Shown: positions 51,702-60,987 of the stretch, piece by piece
Position numbering within the stretch: position 1 is the stretch's first letter
How the letters are laid out: every line of letters begins with the position of its first letter
NCBI GenBank assembly: GCA_964358645.1
Contig: CAYHPW010000004.1
Location: 26,526-90,525 of the forward strand
Length of the DNA: 64,000 nucleotides
Direction of reading: 5' to 3'
Source of the DNA: JBBTDV01 sp038042605
Lineage (GTDB): Bacteria; Bdellovibrionota; UBA1018
Made by a program: the position numbers and the translations under genes
Notes under the pieces: model-generated
Told to the model about the DNA's origin: nothing
What the model saw: only the letters and a program-made list of their open reading frames with translations
Databases searched by the model: none

Positions 51702-52161
51702 AACCTCCCGCCGAACAAAGGGCATGGCCGCGCACCCAGCCGCTATCTCCATCTATGTAAAATTCCTTCTTCCAGATTGGCGCGCGGATTTTAATCTCCT
51801 CGATTACATACCGTGAAGCTTTGTAGGCTTCATCCCGGTGCGGTGAACTCACACAAATAGCCACGCTGATTTCACCGACTTTTAGTTCACCGATCCTATG
51901 CAGAACAGCAAGACACAAATCTTGACCGAACCTGGCTCTCGCTTCAGTGGCTATTTCGAGCAAAATATTTTTTGCAAGCGGGATAAAGGCGTCATACAGC
52001 ACCGACTTCACGTCCTTGCCCGCATTGTGATCACGCACGACACCAAGGAACAGCACTTCCGCGCCATGGGAATTCCCTGCACGTGAGTGTCTTGCAACAG
52101 ACGATATAATTTCGGCTGGATTAATAATTTTTTCGGAAATATCACAAAAACAATTATCCAT
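51628..52161 (-). CDS. moaE: Molybdopterin synthase catalytic subunit
   Basis: About 177 residues from ATG 52161, two bases after the moaD stop. Conserved MoaE elements: GAEVLFLGVVRDHN, a YDAF segment, RIGELKVGEISVAI, SSPHRDEAY and the catalytic lysine region APIWKKEFYIDGD. With MoaD it converts precursor Z to molybdopterin. The C-terminal tail from GHALCSAGG onward is longer than usual and corresponds to the stretch overlapping mobA. It may be a run-on not under strong selection. Confidence 0.9.
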   Translation of the reverse strand: MDNCFCDISEKIINPAEIISSVARHSRAGNSHGAEVLFLGVVRDHNAGKDVKSVLYDAFIPLAKNILLEIATEARARFGQDLCLAVLHRIGELKVGEISVAICVSSPHRDEAYKASRYVIEEIKIRAPIWKKEFYIDGDSGWVRGHALCSAGGYDGVTEACDGRDHGGRQVHPHGTG

Positions 52162-52163
52162 TT

Positions 52164-52418
52164 TTAGCCTCCGCAGACCGGCGGAATAACGGCCACGGTG
52201 CAACTGTCACGGATGATGGCTTCATCGCACAAAATGCTTTTTTCATCAGCAAACGCACTTTCGGAAAGCAGGCTTCCAAATTCATGCGAATTTTTTTGGA
52301 GCTTGGTAAAAAGTTCCTGCCTCAACTGTTTAACTGAAGACCCAGCCTCAAGCTTCAAAACCATCCCGCTGCCATATCTCCTGAATGCACCAAAAAATTT
52401 AACATTCACGTCAATCAT
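52164..52418 (-). CDS. moaD: Molybdopterin synthase sulfur carrier subunit
   Basis: About 84 residues from ATG 52418 (AAGGAG nine bases upstream; a GTG at 52427 is in frame but less likely). A ubiquitin-fold sulfur carrier ending in the obligatory Gly-Gly (PPVCGG), whose C-terminus is thiocarboxylated and docks in MoaE. The FFGAFRRYG start and IPPVCGG end identify MoaD. It overlaps the moeA stop by 8 bases. No moeB-type activating enzyme is in the window. Confidence 0.88.
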   Translation of the reverse strand: MIDVNVKFFGAFRRYGSGMVLKLEAGSSVKQLRQELFTKLQKNSHEFGSLLSESAFADEKSILCDEAIIRDSCTVAVIPPVCGG

Positions 52419-53664
52419 ATAAACCACTCCTTAGGGGCGCAACCTCAACCAAGACACCCGGAGGGAACTCGCCACAATCTTCCTTCAACACAACCCATGC
52501 GTTGGAATCAAGCATGGGGCTTATCATAAACGACGCTTGTCCCGGCAAAATATCCACGACCACACTGCCATCCTTCATGGCAAGCCTGGCTTTGTAAAAT
52601 GCCCTAAGCCAGTCTGGTTTTTTAACATTGTTTTTTAAAAAAGCATTAGTAGGCACTTCATCTTCACAACCTAGAACGGACCTAATGTAAGGTTCCAAAA
52701 AAAATCTCAGACCCACTGCGGTGGAAACAGGATTCCCAGGCATGGAGAAAACAACTGCTTGACCGCCGTCATCACGTTTAGGCGCGAGTGCGAACAATAT
52801 CGGCTTACCTGGTCTGATCGCGCATTTATGGAAAAGAACGGTGGCATCGATGCTTCTAAGTGAATCAGCTACAAAATCATGATCACCCATCGAAACCGCT
52901 CCGGTTGTGATGATAATATCAGCGCCGTCATCCATCATGCGAAACATGATCTCTTTAAACTGCTCGGGATCATCCTCTACAACGCCGTAATATCTCGCCT
53001 CCGCGCCGATTTCTGACAATGCAGCCATGATGAATGGCGCCGTTGAATTGCGAACCATTCCAGGCTCTAGCTCAGGCACATCATGCGGCACAATTTCCTT
53101 GCCCGTTGAAAGTACTCCCACGCGCGGCGGTTGCCTAACCGCTACCTCAGCCACGCCAACGCTGGCCAAGGCCATGATGTGGTGTGCGCCAAGCCTCGTA
53201 CCGGCTCTGACGACAATCTGCCCGGGCTTGAAATCCTCGCCTTTTCGCCTTATGTTGTCACCAACGCCTGTCTTATTAAGAATATTATCAGGAATTATGA
53301 TCGTATCTCCTTCAATCAAAACGTCCTCAACTTTTATAACAGAGTTAAAGTAAAATTCCGGAACAGGCGCGCCGGTCATGATTTTAACCGCTACTGGCTG
53401 GTTCCCAGCGATCGCAGGATCATGATTGATATTTTCACCAGCAGCTATGTAACCGGCCACCACGGCTCTTGATGGTTTTGACTCACAGTTGATGGCAAAG
53501 CCGTCCATTGCCGAATTATCAAATGCCGGCACATAACATTGGCTGATGACATCCACAGCGCTCACGCGTCCCAAGCATTTCTCAAGCGGCAGGGATTCGA
53601 TTTGCAAAAGACGCCCTATTGCTGCGTCACTGATGATTTTTAAAGCGTCTGGATATCTGATCAT
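52411..53664 (-). CDS. moeA: Molybdopterin molybdenumtransferase
   Basis: A 417-residue MoeA. Recognisable parts are PAFDNSAMDGFA near residue 50, the metal-binding region TTGAVSMGDHDFV, the GVLSTGKEIV segment and the MPGNPVSTAV segment. It inserts molybdate into adenylylated molybdopterin. It sits right after the molybdate transporter gene, whose end it overlaps by 38 bases, and before moaD. Confidence 0.93.
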   Translation of the reverse strand: MIRYPDALKIISDAAIGRLLQIESLPLEKCLGRVSAVDVISQCYVPAFDNSAMDGFAINCESKPSRAVVAGYIAAGENINHDPAIAGNQPVAVKIMTGAPVPEFYFNSVIKVEDVLIEGDTIIIPDNILNKTGVGDNIRRKGEDFKPGQIVVRAGTRLGAHHIMALASVGVAEVAVRQPPRVGVLSTGKEIVPHDVPELEPGMVRNSTAPFIMAALSEIGAEARYYGVVEDDPEQFKEIMFRMMDDGADIIITTGAVSMGDHDFVADSLRSIDATVLFHKCAIRPGKPILFALAPKRDDGGQAVVFSMPGNPVSTAVGLRFFLEPYIRSVLGCEDEVPTNAFLKNNVKKPDWLRAFYKARLAMKDGSVVVDILPGQASFMISPMLDSNAWVVLKEDCGEFPPGVLVEVAPLRSGLYD

Positions 53665-54781
53665 TTACACAGATCCTTTCAACAAATTCAAACACGACCC
53701 CAGTCAAAAGAACGGCAAGCATGTTGCGCGTAAACAGCACGACTGCAGCTGCCACTAAGAGCTTGATCCTGCCAAAGCCGCCACGCCAAGTGGGGGCCGC
53801 AAGCAGCATGTGGAAGATTCCGGTAGTAATAAGCAGAACGGATGTAAGAACTGCGGGGTATTGAAATGCAACGTTATCGCCCGCACGGTTTGTGATGTAT
53901 GCGACATAAGCCATCAGCAAAAGTGTTGAACCAATAATTCCGTTCGCGGCCCAGCTTGTGGCACCTCCACGTACATGCGCCGTAACACCGCCGGCGCCAT
54001 GGCAAAGCGGCAACCCACCAATCAGTGCGGAAAAAATATTTAAACCTCCGATCGATCTGAGCAGTGCCCTTACTGTCACCCTGCTGGCTGATTGACCGAA
54101 GTACCGCTTTGCAACGTCTTTAGTCCCTATAACCGAATTAGCAAGCGTCAACGCCATTTGTGGAACAAGCAAAGACACTACTAACCATGGCCTTATTTGC
54201 TCGGTTTGTGGAATTTGTGCGCCATCATGATTCACGCCTGAAAACACTGCCCATAAAATACCTGCAGTGGCAATCAATCCAAGCAGCGGGAATGAAGCGA
54301 ACCTGATAGCAAGACCGGCAATGCCAAGCCATCCCGCGGCGGCTAAACTTAAACTAAGGACACCAGCTCCCACACCTTGCATACAAAGAAGAACCCCAAG
54401 CGCGAGTTGCAATGAGTGAATCAAGGAGGCTGGCACTTTTTCACTCCACTGGTTAACGGCACCTAGACTAAGAAGCAGGCAAAACAACCCCAGCATCGCT
54501 CCGCTATACCTGACTTCAGCTACTGATGCGCCAACCGCGACAGCAGCGACAGCTACTGATTTAAGAGGCTGGACTGACATCGGCACGCGGAACACGATCC
54601 CAGCCACCCAGTAAGCAACTCCAGCGCTGGCTAAAAGCACCGCGCCGGAAAACCCTGTCTTCATCGCGAGCAAGGCGAGAAGCGGGAATAAAACCGCTCC
54701 ATCAGCGAATGCCCCTAATACATTCCCAAATATTTTATCTCCGCGCATGATGCGCGCCACCGCGCATAATATGGAAAGCAT
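53627..54781 (-). CDS. MOT1-type molybdate transporter
   Basis: A 384-residue membrane protein with about ten helices. The signatures GAFADGAVLFPLL, VPMSVQPLKSVA, LVPQMALTLANSVIG and GGLPLCHGAGGVTAHVRGG are those of the SulP-related MOT1 molybdate transporters, first known from algae and plants and common in bacteria near mo genes. A start at ATG 54748 would leave a 34-base shorter overlap with moaC-mogA than the 54781 start. Location between moaC-mogA and moeA supports molybdate import. No ABC modABC transporter is seen here. Confidence 0.88.
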   Translation of the reverse strand: MLSILCAVARIMRGDKIFGNVLGAFADGAVLFPLLALLAMKTGFSGAVLLASAGVAYWVAGIVFRVPMSVQPLKSVAVAAVAVGASVAEVRYSGAMLGLFCLLLSLGAVNQWSEKVPASLIHSLQLALGVLLCMQGVGAGVLSLSLAAAGWLGIAGLAIRFASFPLLGLIATAGILWAVFSGVNHDGAQIPQTEQIRPWLVVSLLVPQMALTLANSVIGTKDVAKRYFGQSASRVTVRALLRSIGGLNIFSALIGGLPLCHGAGGVTAHVRGGATSWAANGIIGSTLLLMAYVAYITNRAGDNVAFQYPAVLTSVLLITTGIFHMLLAAPTWRGGFGRIKLLVAAAVVLFTRNMLAVLLTGVVFEFVERICVNDQISRRFKNHQ

Positions 54782-55742
54782 GCACTAACAAACCACCAAG
54801 AATGTCCAGCCCTTCTTGCACCGCCTTAGGGCTTCCAGGCAACGTTACGATAAGCGTCTTTCCTAAAAGACCGGCCCCACCTCTGCTTAGCCATGATCTA
54901 TCTGTATGCAAAGCCCCTTTGCTTCTAAGCAGCTCACCGATGCCTGGCACTGGCCTGAGGTTTAGCTCATGCATGGCCTCAGGAGTAACATCACGCGGGC
55001 CAAGCCCGGTTCCTCCTGTAGTCACGATCAGGTCAACGCCTCCACTGGCAAGACTATCTATTGCATGTTTAATAATTTCTTTGTCATCCGGCAACAGCAT
55101 TAACTCTACTTCAATGGCACCATGGGCCTTCAGCCAATCGACAAGCTGAGGTCCTGAGATATCGCTGGCCTCTTTCTTAAAACTGCTATCACTTATGGTG
55201 ATAGCCGCCGCGCGAATGCCAGCTCCAGCGCTGGAGAGATCTATCTTGATGCTTGACTTCCCGCCCTCTTTTAACTGCAACCGTATGTCAGATATGGAAA
55301 GCGCAGAATCTATGCCCTTCAAAAGGTCATATATACAAAGAAGTGCCGCGCTCACGGCGCAAAGCGCCTCCATTTCAACTCCTGTCCTTGCTGTAGCCGA
55401 TGCTTCGCAGGAAACAAGAATGGATTTTTCCTCAACTTTACATTTTAGTCTCACTGAATCCAATTGAAGCGGGTGACACATTGGCAACATCGCGGGAGTG
55501 TTCTTTGCGGCTATCATCCCGGCGACTTCAGCAATAGCGAGCACATTGCCTTTCGGGACGGTGCCCGCTCTGACTCTGGCAATAGTCTCGGCCAAAGCGC
55601 TGATCCTGCCGCTTGCAACGGCCCTGCGCCTTGTCGGCAGCTTGCCGCCAATGTCCACCATATTATAATTTGGCATAATATAACTTGGCATATCAAAATT
55701 TGAATCAGCCGCCGATTGCGGAAAGGCTTCTTGCATTGCCAT
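54735..55742 (-). CDS. moaC-mogA: Fused MoaC (cyclic pyranopterin synthase) and MogA/MoaB-type adenylyltransferase
   Basis: About 335 residues from ATG 55742, with GAGGAG four bases upstream. The N-terminal half is MoaC: NMVDIGGK, PMCHPLQLDSVRL and TGVEMEALCAVSAALLCIYD. The C-terminal half is MogA/MoaB: AAITISDSSFK, TTGGTGLGPRDVTPEA and LPGSPKAVQEGL. MoaC makes cyclic pyranopterin monophosphate; MogA adenylylates molybdopterin. Such fusions exist in other bacteria. The start overlaps moaA by 38 bases. Confidence 0.9.
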   Translation of the reverse strand: MAMQEAFPQSAADSNFDMPSYIMPNYNMVDIGGKLPTRRRAVASGRISALAETIARVRAGTVPKGNVLAIAEVAGMIAAKNTPAMLPMCHPLQLDSVRLKCKVEEKSILVSCEASATARTGVEMEALCAVSAALLCIYDLLKGIDSALSISDIRLQLKEGGKSSIKIDLSSAGAGIRAAAITISDSSFKKEASDISGPQLVDWLKAHGAIEVELMLLPDDKEIIKHAIDSLASGGVDLIVTTGGTGLGPRDVTPEAMHELNLRPVPGIGELLRSKGALHTDRSWLSRGGAGLLGKTLIVTLPGSPKAVQEGLDILGGLLVHAFHIMRGGAHHARR

Positions 55743-56682
55743 ACTTCTCCTCGTGCAGGAAATGTGACTTCGGTTTGCGCTCAATCAAGCTCCTTATCAA
55801 CTCGACCGCGGCAGGCACGTCTGATTCGCTGCCAAGCAATGGCCGAAGTGGATAATCCGACTCGCCGAACAGACAAAGCCTTAGGTTGCCTAAACTGTCA
55901 ACTCTCAAGCGGTTGCAGTCCTTGCAAAAATCCTGGGAATAAGGCGCGATAACCCCTATCCTTACCTTGTAATCAGGATGAGCAAACTCAACAGCAGGGC
56001 CATCACCTGGCTTTTTTAAAATGCTGAGCCAGCCTTTTTCAGAAAGTATTTTTCGGACACCATCACCGGATAAATGGCTTTTTTGGAAAAAAACCTTGTT
56101 TGCGCCGGTTCTCATTAATTCAATAAAGCGAATTGAAAGATCCTTATGCCGACCCCACTCCATAAAAGAACCGATATCCTCGTCGTTAACTCCTTTAAGC
56201 AACACCACATTAACCTTAAGGGACTCGAACCCGGCACTAAGCGCTGCGTCCAAGCCGTTCAATACTCCACTCAACGCATCTTTGCCGGTTATCTCGCGGA
56301 ACTTGTCATCCTTAAGACTATCAATACTCACATTCAAGGAATGAAGGCCCGCTTCCTTGAGAGCGAGGACCAGCTTAGACAAACGATGCCCGTTGGTTGT
56401 TAGGGCCACTTTTCTTATGCCAGGAACTGACGAAACCACACGGACGATTTCCACGATGTCACGGCGGACGGTAGGCTCGCCTCCGGTGAGCCTGACCTTC
56501 CAAAAACCAAGCTTTGAAAACGCAATGACCAGATTTTTTATTTCTTCTACTGAAAGTGGTGATGTACCACTTTTCTTGAAATATCCGTTTGGGAGACAGT
56601 AAACGCAGCGGAAATTACATATATCCGTCACGGATAATCTTAAATAATCGAACGATCTTCCAAGCGGGTCTGTAAGATTCAA
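55705..56682 (-). CDS. moaA: GTP 3',8-cyclase (radical SAM)
   Basis: A 325-residue radical SAM enzyme starting at TTG 56682, with AGGGGA nine bases upstream. The N-terminal radical SAM cysteines are in DICNFRCVYCLP, the second [4Fe-4S] site in DFCKDCNRLRVDSLGNLRLC, and the C-terminus ends in Gly-Gly (SAIGG), required for activity. It catalyses the first step of molybdopterin synthesis from GTP. A Moco riboswitch precedes it. Confidence 0.94.
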   Translation of the reverse strand: MNLTDPLGRSFDYLRLSVTDICNFRCVYCLPNGYFKKSGTSPLSVEEIKNLVIAFSKLGFWKVRLTGGEPTVRRDIVEIVRVVSSVPGIRKVALTTNGHRLSKLVLALKEAGLHSLNVSIDSLKDDKFREITGKDALSGVLNGLDAALSAGFESLKVNVVLLKGVNDEDIGSFMEWGRHKDLSIRFIELMRTGANKVFFQKSHLSGDGVRKILSEKGWLSILKKPGDGPAVEFAHPDYKVRIGVIAPYSQDFCKDCNRLRVDSLGNLRLCLFGESDYPLRPLLGSESDVPAAVELIRSLIERKPKSHFLHEEKYGNARSLSAIGG

Positions 56683-56689
56683 TCAGAAT

Positions 56690-56803
56690 CCCCTTTCCAA
56701 AATGGGAGGCTGCATCGTTTCCTCAAACAGCCCCGGCAAGCCGCAATCTGCGCCTGCGGTCCGGCACCCATGCCCAAATGGGGTTAGGCTGCCAGACTCG
56801 GAG
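56690..56803 (-). ncRNA. Molybdenum-cofactor riboswitch (Moco RNA motif)
   Basis: On the minus strand, immediately upstream of moaA. The 3' end GCCTCCCATTTTGGAAAGGG matches the E. coli moaA leader motif, whose corresponding end is GCCUCCC-variable-UGGAAAGG. The 5' part contains GGCAGCCTAACCCCATTTGG with a GGTGCCGG continuation, and an apical GATTTGAGGAAACG-like stem precedes the 3' motif. The element ends in the ribosome-binding AGGGGA, so it can control translation of moaA in response to molybdenum cofactor. Boundaries are by eye; a covariance search against RF01055 would settle it. Confidence 0.8.
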
Positions 56804-56826
56804 AATTAATATATCACTTCTTACTG

Positions 56827-57033
56827 CTAATTAACTTTATCACTATTGTCCGCAAGAAGAGTCTTGTTTTCACGCTTCTCTTCAAGAGGCCCGGCATTCT
56901 TGCCATCCATAGCGTCTTTGAATGCCTTCAAACCTTTACCTAAGCTTGAACCAAGCTCGGGGATTCTCCTGCTTCCAAACAAAAGAACTATTAATCCGAG
57001 TATAAGAAGATGACTACCACTTAAGCCAAACAT
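56827..57033 (-). CDS. tatA: Twin-arginine translocation protein TatA/E
   Basis: A 68-residue protein with the TatA layout: short N-terminus, membrane helix (HLLILGLIVLLFG) containing the SGSHLLIL start, the FGSRRIPELGSSLGKGLKAFK amphipathic hinge and a charged tail. It forms the pore element of the Tat export system, which moves folded metalloproteins, including some molybdoenzymes. No tatC is in the window. It lies between the riboswitch-controlled mo operon and nnrS. Confidence 0.9.
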   Translation of the reverse strand: MFGLSGSHLLILGLIVLLFGSRRIPELGSSLGKGLKAFKDAMDGKNAGPLEEKRENKTLLADNSDKVN

Positions 57034-57072
57034 AATTCATTCTTATAACATCTTCTAAAAAAATGGGAGTAC

Positions 57073-58224
57073 TCATTTTTCTGACCTGGACTTAAGCAGG
57101 AATATCCGTGGGACGAACCCCACACTCCAGACAAGCACGGCTAAAACCCAGACCAGACCAGCGTACATCAGGTGACGCATGTACATTGCTGCTACTAATG
57201 GCGCCGTTACTCGCGTAAATGCGGCGACTATTACTAGAATGCCAGTTGCAAGTATAACCTTTGACTTATGCTCAATAATCAGATCATAACCGCCGTGAGC
57301 AAGCGTCACACGTGATGCTATCATCAGGGTCATTAAGCCAAAACCGGAAACAAACACTATATGAAACGCATGCATCCCGAAACTTGGCAAAAGCGCATGA
57401 GTCCATAACCCAACAACCAGCCCCCATGTGGCCACCCAAAGCCATCTGGCAAGTTGACCTTTTATCCTGGGGAAGCGGTAGATCTTCCAACTCGTAACAG
57501 CCAACCAGCTTACTGCAATGGCTTTAATCACCCTTCCAAAGGGAATTGACCAGAAGAATTCAACAAAAAAACCAGCAATCAATAATGTACATAGAATAAA
57601 AGAAACTGCCATAGCCGATCCCTTTTGTTCACCAAACTGCACAACAGGGGGACCCCAGCCAAGAAGTGCCCTGACCAGCCGGCCACCAATCCCTAAAATA
57701 AGAAACAGCATCGTAGCCTGGTTAAGCAACGTACTAGCCGGCCATAAAACAGCGGCCGGTAACAAGCCTACATCATATGCAAGCAACATTGCTCCGCCAA
57801 AAAGGCCAAAGCCGATTCCAGCACCGACAAAAATAAAATTATCCGGCACTTTCATGGTGCTCGTAAGGACCCTCCTCGCAAAAAAGACCACGAGGAACGA
57901 AAGCGTTAAAACAGCAGCCAGGTGAAAAATCACCGGTGCAACGGCTGCCAGCGCGGGCAAGACGACCATGAAAGGACAGAGATTTATTAAAAACGCCGTA
58001 ACAATCTCAGATGGCCTTGCCGCAACAGTGCCCGTGAACCGCGGTATGGCAGTAAGCAGGAACCCGGTCGCGAAATTAAGCAAGAAGCCGCTTATCATAA
58101 GCCCTGAGTGCAAAGAGACCGGATAACTTGATCCGTATTGAAGCACAAACCATGGCCAAACCAGTGCGCCCCAAATTGAGTAAACAAGACCCAGCGGAAA
58201 AAATATCTGATAAGGTTGAATCAT
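57073..58224 (-). CDS. nnrS: NnrS family haem-copper membrane protein
   Basis: A 383-residue protein with about 12 predicted helices. NnrS features include the N-terminal FFPLGLVYSIWGALVW, HSGLMISGFLLNFATGFLLTA and the C-terminal MHAFHIVFVSGFGLMTL with paired histidines, followed by ASRVTLAHGG. NnrS is a haem- and copper-containing protein linked to nitric-oxide and nitrosative stress in denitrifiers. Here it is divergent from the second hydroxylase operon and downstream of tatA. Confidence 0.85.
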   Translation of the reverse strand: MIQPYQIFFPLGLVYSIWGALVWPWFVLQYGSSYPVSLHSGLMISGFLLNFATGFLLTAIPRFTGTVAARPSEIVTAFLINLCPFMVVLPALAAVAPVIFHLAAVLTLSFLVVFFARRVLTSTMKVPDNFIFVGAGIGFGLFGGAMLLAYDVGLLPAAVLWPASTLLNQATMLFLILGIGGRLVRALLGWGPPVVQFGEQKGSAMAVSFILCTLLIAGFFVEFFWSIPFGRVIKAIAVSWLAVTSWKIYRFPRIKGQLARWLWVATWGLVVGLWTHALLPSFGMHAFHIVFVSGFGLMTLMIASRVTLAHGGYDLIIEHKSKVILATGILVIVAAFTRVTAPLVAAMYMRHLMYAGLVWVLAVLVWSVGFVPRIFLLKSRSEK

Positions 58225-58291
58225 AGAGAATATTTAAATGCCCATTTTTTCGCGCCTTGTCTATCATTAAAAATTATCATAAGAACCTGAC

Positions 58292-60493
58292 ATGATAGGC
58301 ACTTCCGCAATCCGCAAGGAAGCACGTGAAAAAGTGACAGGTCGGGCACTTTATATCGACGATATAAAATTCAACGGAATGCTTCATGGCGCTACGGTCA
58401 GGAGCAAAATCGCCCGTGGGCACATAAAACAAATCAATTTTAAACCAGGCATGCCATGGGATGAATTCACTATAGTCACCGCTAAAAACATCACTGGCAA
58501 AAATCATGTCGCTCTTATCATGGATGACCAGCCCTTTTTGGCTGAAACAGCGATCAACCATGCTGAAGAACCAATCCTACTGCTAGCTCACCACGAGAAG
58601 GATCTTGTCGAGGAAGCGCGAAACCACATTGATATCGAGATTGAACCAACGACACCTGTATTGACAATCGAAGAGGCGCTTCTTTCAAACAAAATAATTA
58701 AATCAATACGCGTTGTAAAAGGCGATTTCAACAAGGCACTATCCGAAGCTGACCATATTATAGATGGCGAATATACAACAGGTCTGCAAGAAACCCTCTA
58801 CATCGAAAACCACGGAATCATCGCGGTGGCAGACCCCCAAAAAGGCATCACCGTCTGGGGATCCATGCAATGTCCATATTATGTTCACAAAGCATTAGTC
58901 GGATTGTTCGGCCTACCTAAGGACAAGATACGCGTGATCCAAACTGAAACCGGCGGAGGATTCGGAGGCAAAGAAGACTACCCGTCCTTGATTGCCGGTC
59001 ATGCGGCGCTGCTGGCTTGGAAATCCGGCAAGCCGGTCAAAATGATTTACGACCGTTCGGAAGACATGGCCGCCACCACAAAGCGCCACCCTTCCCGCAC
59101 AAGGCACCGCACGGCCTTAACCAAGGATGGCAGGATCATAGGAATGGAAATAGATTTCGTCATTGACGGTGGCGCGTACGCCACGGTTTCGCCAGTCGTG
59201 CTTTCAAGAGGGACACTTCACGCAACCGGCCCGTACTACTGCCCAAATATCAGCATAACAAGCAGCGCGGTCAGGACTAACACACCGCCCAATGGCGCAT
59301 TCCGCGGCTTCGGCGCTCCACAGAGCCTGTTTGCGATAGAACGGCACATGGACAAAATAGCAATGAAACTCGGCATTACGCCGGATGAAATACGAAGGCG
59401 CAATTTCATCCGCGATGGTGAGACTACCGCGACCGGCCAATTGATCCGCGACCGCGTGGACATGGTGAACCTGCTTGAGCGCGCGCTAGAACTGAGCGGA
59501 TACAGAAACAAGCTTGAATCATTCAAGACCAACAACTTAAAAAACCATATCAAAAAAGGGATAGGCCTCGCTGCCTTCATGCATGGAGCGGGCTTCACCG
59601 GTTCAGGTGAAAAATTCCTAGCCTCGGTCGTGTCTGTCGAGGTGACCCCGGTTGAAGTAGCAGCCGGAGGAAAAGTTCGCGTACTTGCTTCAAGCACCGA
59701 AATAGGACAAGGGACCAATACGATATTTTCGCAGATAGCAGCCGAGGCCTTAGGCATCGGTTTAGAAGAAATAGAGGTTGTAAGACCGGATACGGCCATT
59801 GTGCCAGATAGCGGCCCCACCGTAGCTTCGCGCACATGCATGGTGGTGGGCAAATTAGTGCAATCCGCGTGTGAAGCCCTCAAGCAGATGCTGATTCAAG
59901 GCGGGTTTCTGCCTGAAAAATACAGCCAAGCCGTGTTCCGCCAAGCATGCGCGAATTATATCGAAAAATTCGGCAAGCTTAAGGCCTCAAGCCAATACAA
60001 ACAGCCGTCATTCATAAGCTGGGATGACGAAAGTTACCGCGGTGACGCATATGCCGCGTTCTCCTGGGCTGTGTATGTGGCGGAAGTAAGTGTAGATACA
60101 CATACATTCCAAACAACGGTGGACCGCTTCACAGCGCTTCAGGACATCGGTCGCGTGATCAATCCAGTGCTGGCGGAAGGCCAGATCCAAGGAGGAATCA
60201 CGCAAGGGATCGGTTACACTCTATACGAAAACGTCATCCGCAAGAATGGGCGCATGATCAACAACCAGCTCTCAAACTACATTATTCCAACTGCCGCTGA
60301 CGTCCCTGATACCACTGTATTTTTTGAGGAAACTCCATATGAAAACGGCCCTGGTGGCGCCAAGGGCATAGGTGAACTACCAATGGACGGCCCTGCCCCG
60401 GCAATCCTGAACGCCGTTGAAAATGCGACAGGCGTTCACATGACAAGTATCCCACTTATGCCGGAAAAATTAGCTGAGGCGATGAAAAAATGA
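58292..60493 (+). CDS. Xanthine dehydrogenase-family molybdopterin subunit
   Basis: A 733-residue Mo-hydroxylase large subunit. The substrate pocket residues used for purines are retained: GGGFGGKEDYP gives the glutamate aligning with bovine Glu802, GAFRGFGAPQ gives the arginine aligning with Arg880, and GGAKGIGELP gives the catalytic glutamate (Glu1261). This points to a purine or similar N-heterocycle rather than aryl-CoA, unlike the alpha subunit at 3086-5530. Order alpha-gamma-beta-xdhC-mocA forms an operon overlapping by 4 bases. The exact substrate is not proven. Confidence 0.88.
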   Translation: MIGTSAIRKEAREKVTGRALYIDDIKFNGMLHGATVRSKIARGHIKQINFKPGMPWDEFTIVTAKNITGKNHVALIMDDQPFLAETAINHAEEPILLLAHHEKDLVEEARNHIDIEIEPTTPVLTIEEALLSNKIIKSIRVVKGDFNKALSEADHIIDGEYTTGLQETLYIENHGIIAVADPQKGITVWGSMQCPYYVHKALVGLFGLPKDKIRVIQTETGGGFGGKEDYPSLIAGHAALLAWKSGKPVKMIYDRSEDMAATTKRHPSRTRHRTALTKDGRIIGMEIDFVIDGGAYATVSPVVLSRGTLHATGPYYCPNISITSSAVRTNTPPNGAFRGFGAPQSLFAIERHMDKIAMKLGITPDEIRRRNFIRDGETTATGQLIRDRVDMVNLLERALELSGYRNKLESFKTNNLKNHIKKGIGLAAFMHGAGFTGSGEKFLASVVSVEVTPVEVAAGGKVRVLASSTEIGQGTNTIFSQIAAEALGIGLEEIEVVRPDTAIVPDSGPTVASRTCMVVGKLVQSACEALKQMLIQGGFLPEKYSQAVFRQACANYIEKFGKLKASSQYKQPSFISWDDESYRGDAYAAFSWAVYVAEVSVDTHTFQTTVDRFTALQDIGRVINPVLAEGQIQGGITQGIGYTLYENVIRKNGRMINNQLSNYIIPTAADVPDTTVFFEETPYENGPGGAKGIGELPMDGPAPAILNAVENATGVHMTSIPLMPEKLAEAMKK

Positions 60494-60987
60494 AGCTGAC
60501 ACTTAAGTGCACCATAAACGGCGAACCACATATGCTGACAGCGCATGCGATGGACCGCCTGATAGATGTGCTGCGCGAGCAGCTTAATCTCACAGGGACC
60601 AAGGAAGGCTGTGGCGAAGGCGAATGCGGCGCCTGTGCCGTGATCCTGGACGGAAAACTGGTTAATAGCTGTCTTGTGCCCTTCGCCCAACTGGATGGCG
60701 CAGAAATAATAACCATAGAGGGGCTGGCCAAGACAGAAAGATTCAACATTATTCAAGATGCTTTCATTAAAAGTGGCGCCATACAGTGCGGCATGTGTAC
60801 GCCTGGCATGGCCGTAACTGCTGCAAGCCTGCTTGACCGCGCCACCACCACGCCCGAATCGCTTACCCACGACGAGATCAAGGCCGCATTCGCCGGTAAC
60901 CTCTGCCGCTGCACAGGATATACGAAGATATTTGATGCTTTAAAAAGCGCTGCTGTAGTTTATAAACAGCAAAAAGGTAGCGAATGA
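60490..60987 (+). CDS. Xanthine dehydrogenase-family [2Fe-2S] subunit
   Basis: A 165-residue subunit with two [2Fe-2S] domains: EGCGEGECGACAVIL plus NSC in the first and IQCGMCTPGM, NLCRCTGYTKI in the second. It relays electrons from the molybdenum centre to the FAD subunit. It overlaps both neighbours by 4 bases (ATGA), so the three subunits are translationally coupled. Confidence 0.92.
   Translation: MKLTLKCTINGEPHMLTAHAMDRLIDVLREQLNLTGTKEGCGEGECGACAVILDGKLVNSCLVPFAQLDGAEIITIEGLAKTERFNIIQDAFIKSGAIQCGMCTPGMAVTAASLLDRATTTPESLTHDEIKAAFAGNLCRCTGYTKIFDALKSAAVVYKQQKGSE

Noticed and set aside
59236..59883. Minus-strand 215-codon open frame
   Set aside because: Antisense to the Mo-hydroxylase large subunit, no domain, and starts inside conserved motif codons.
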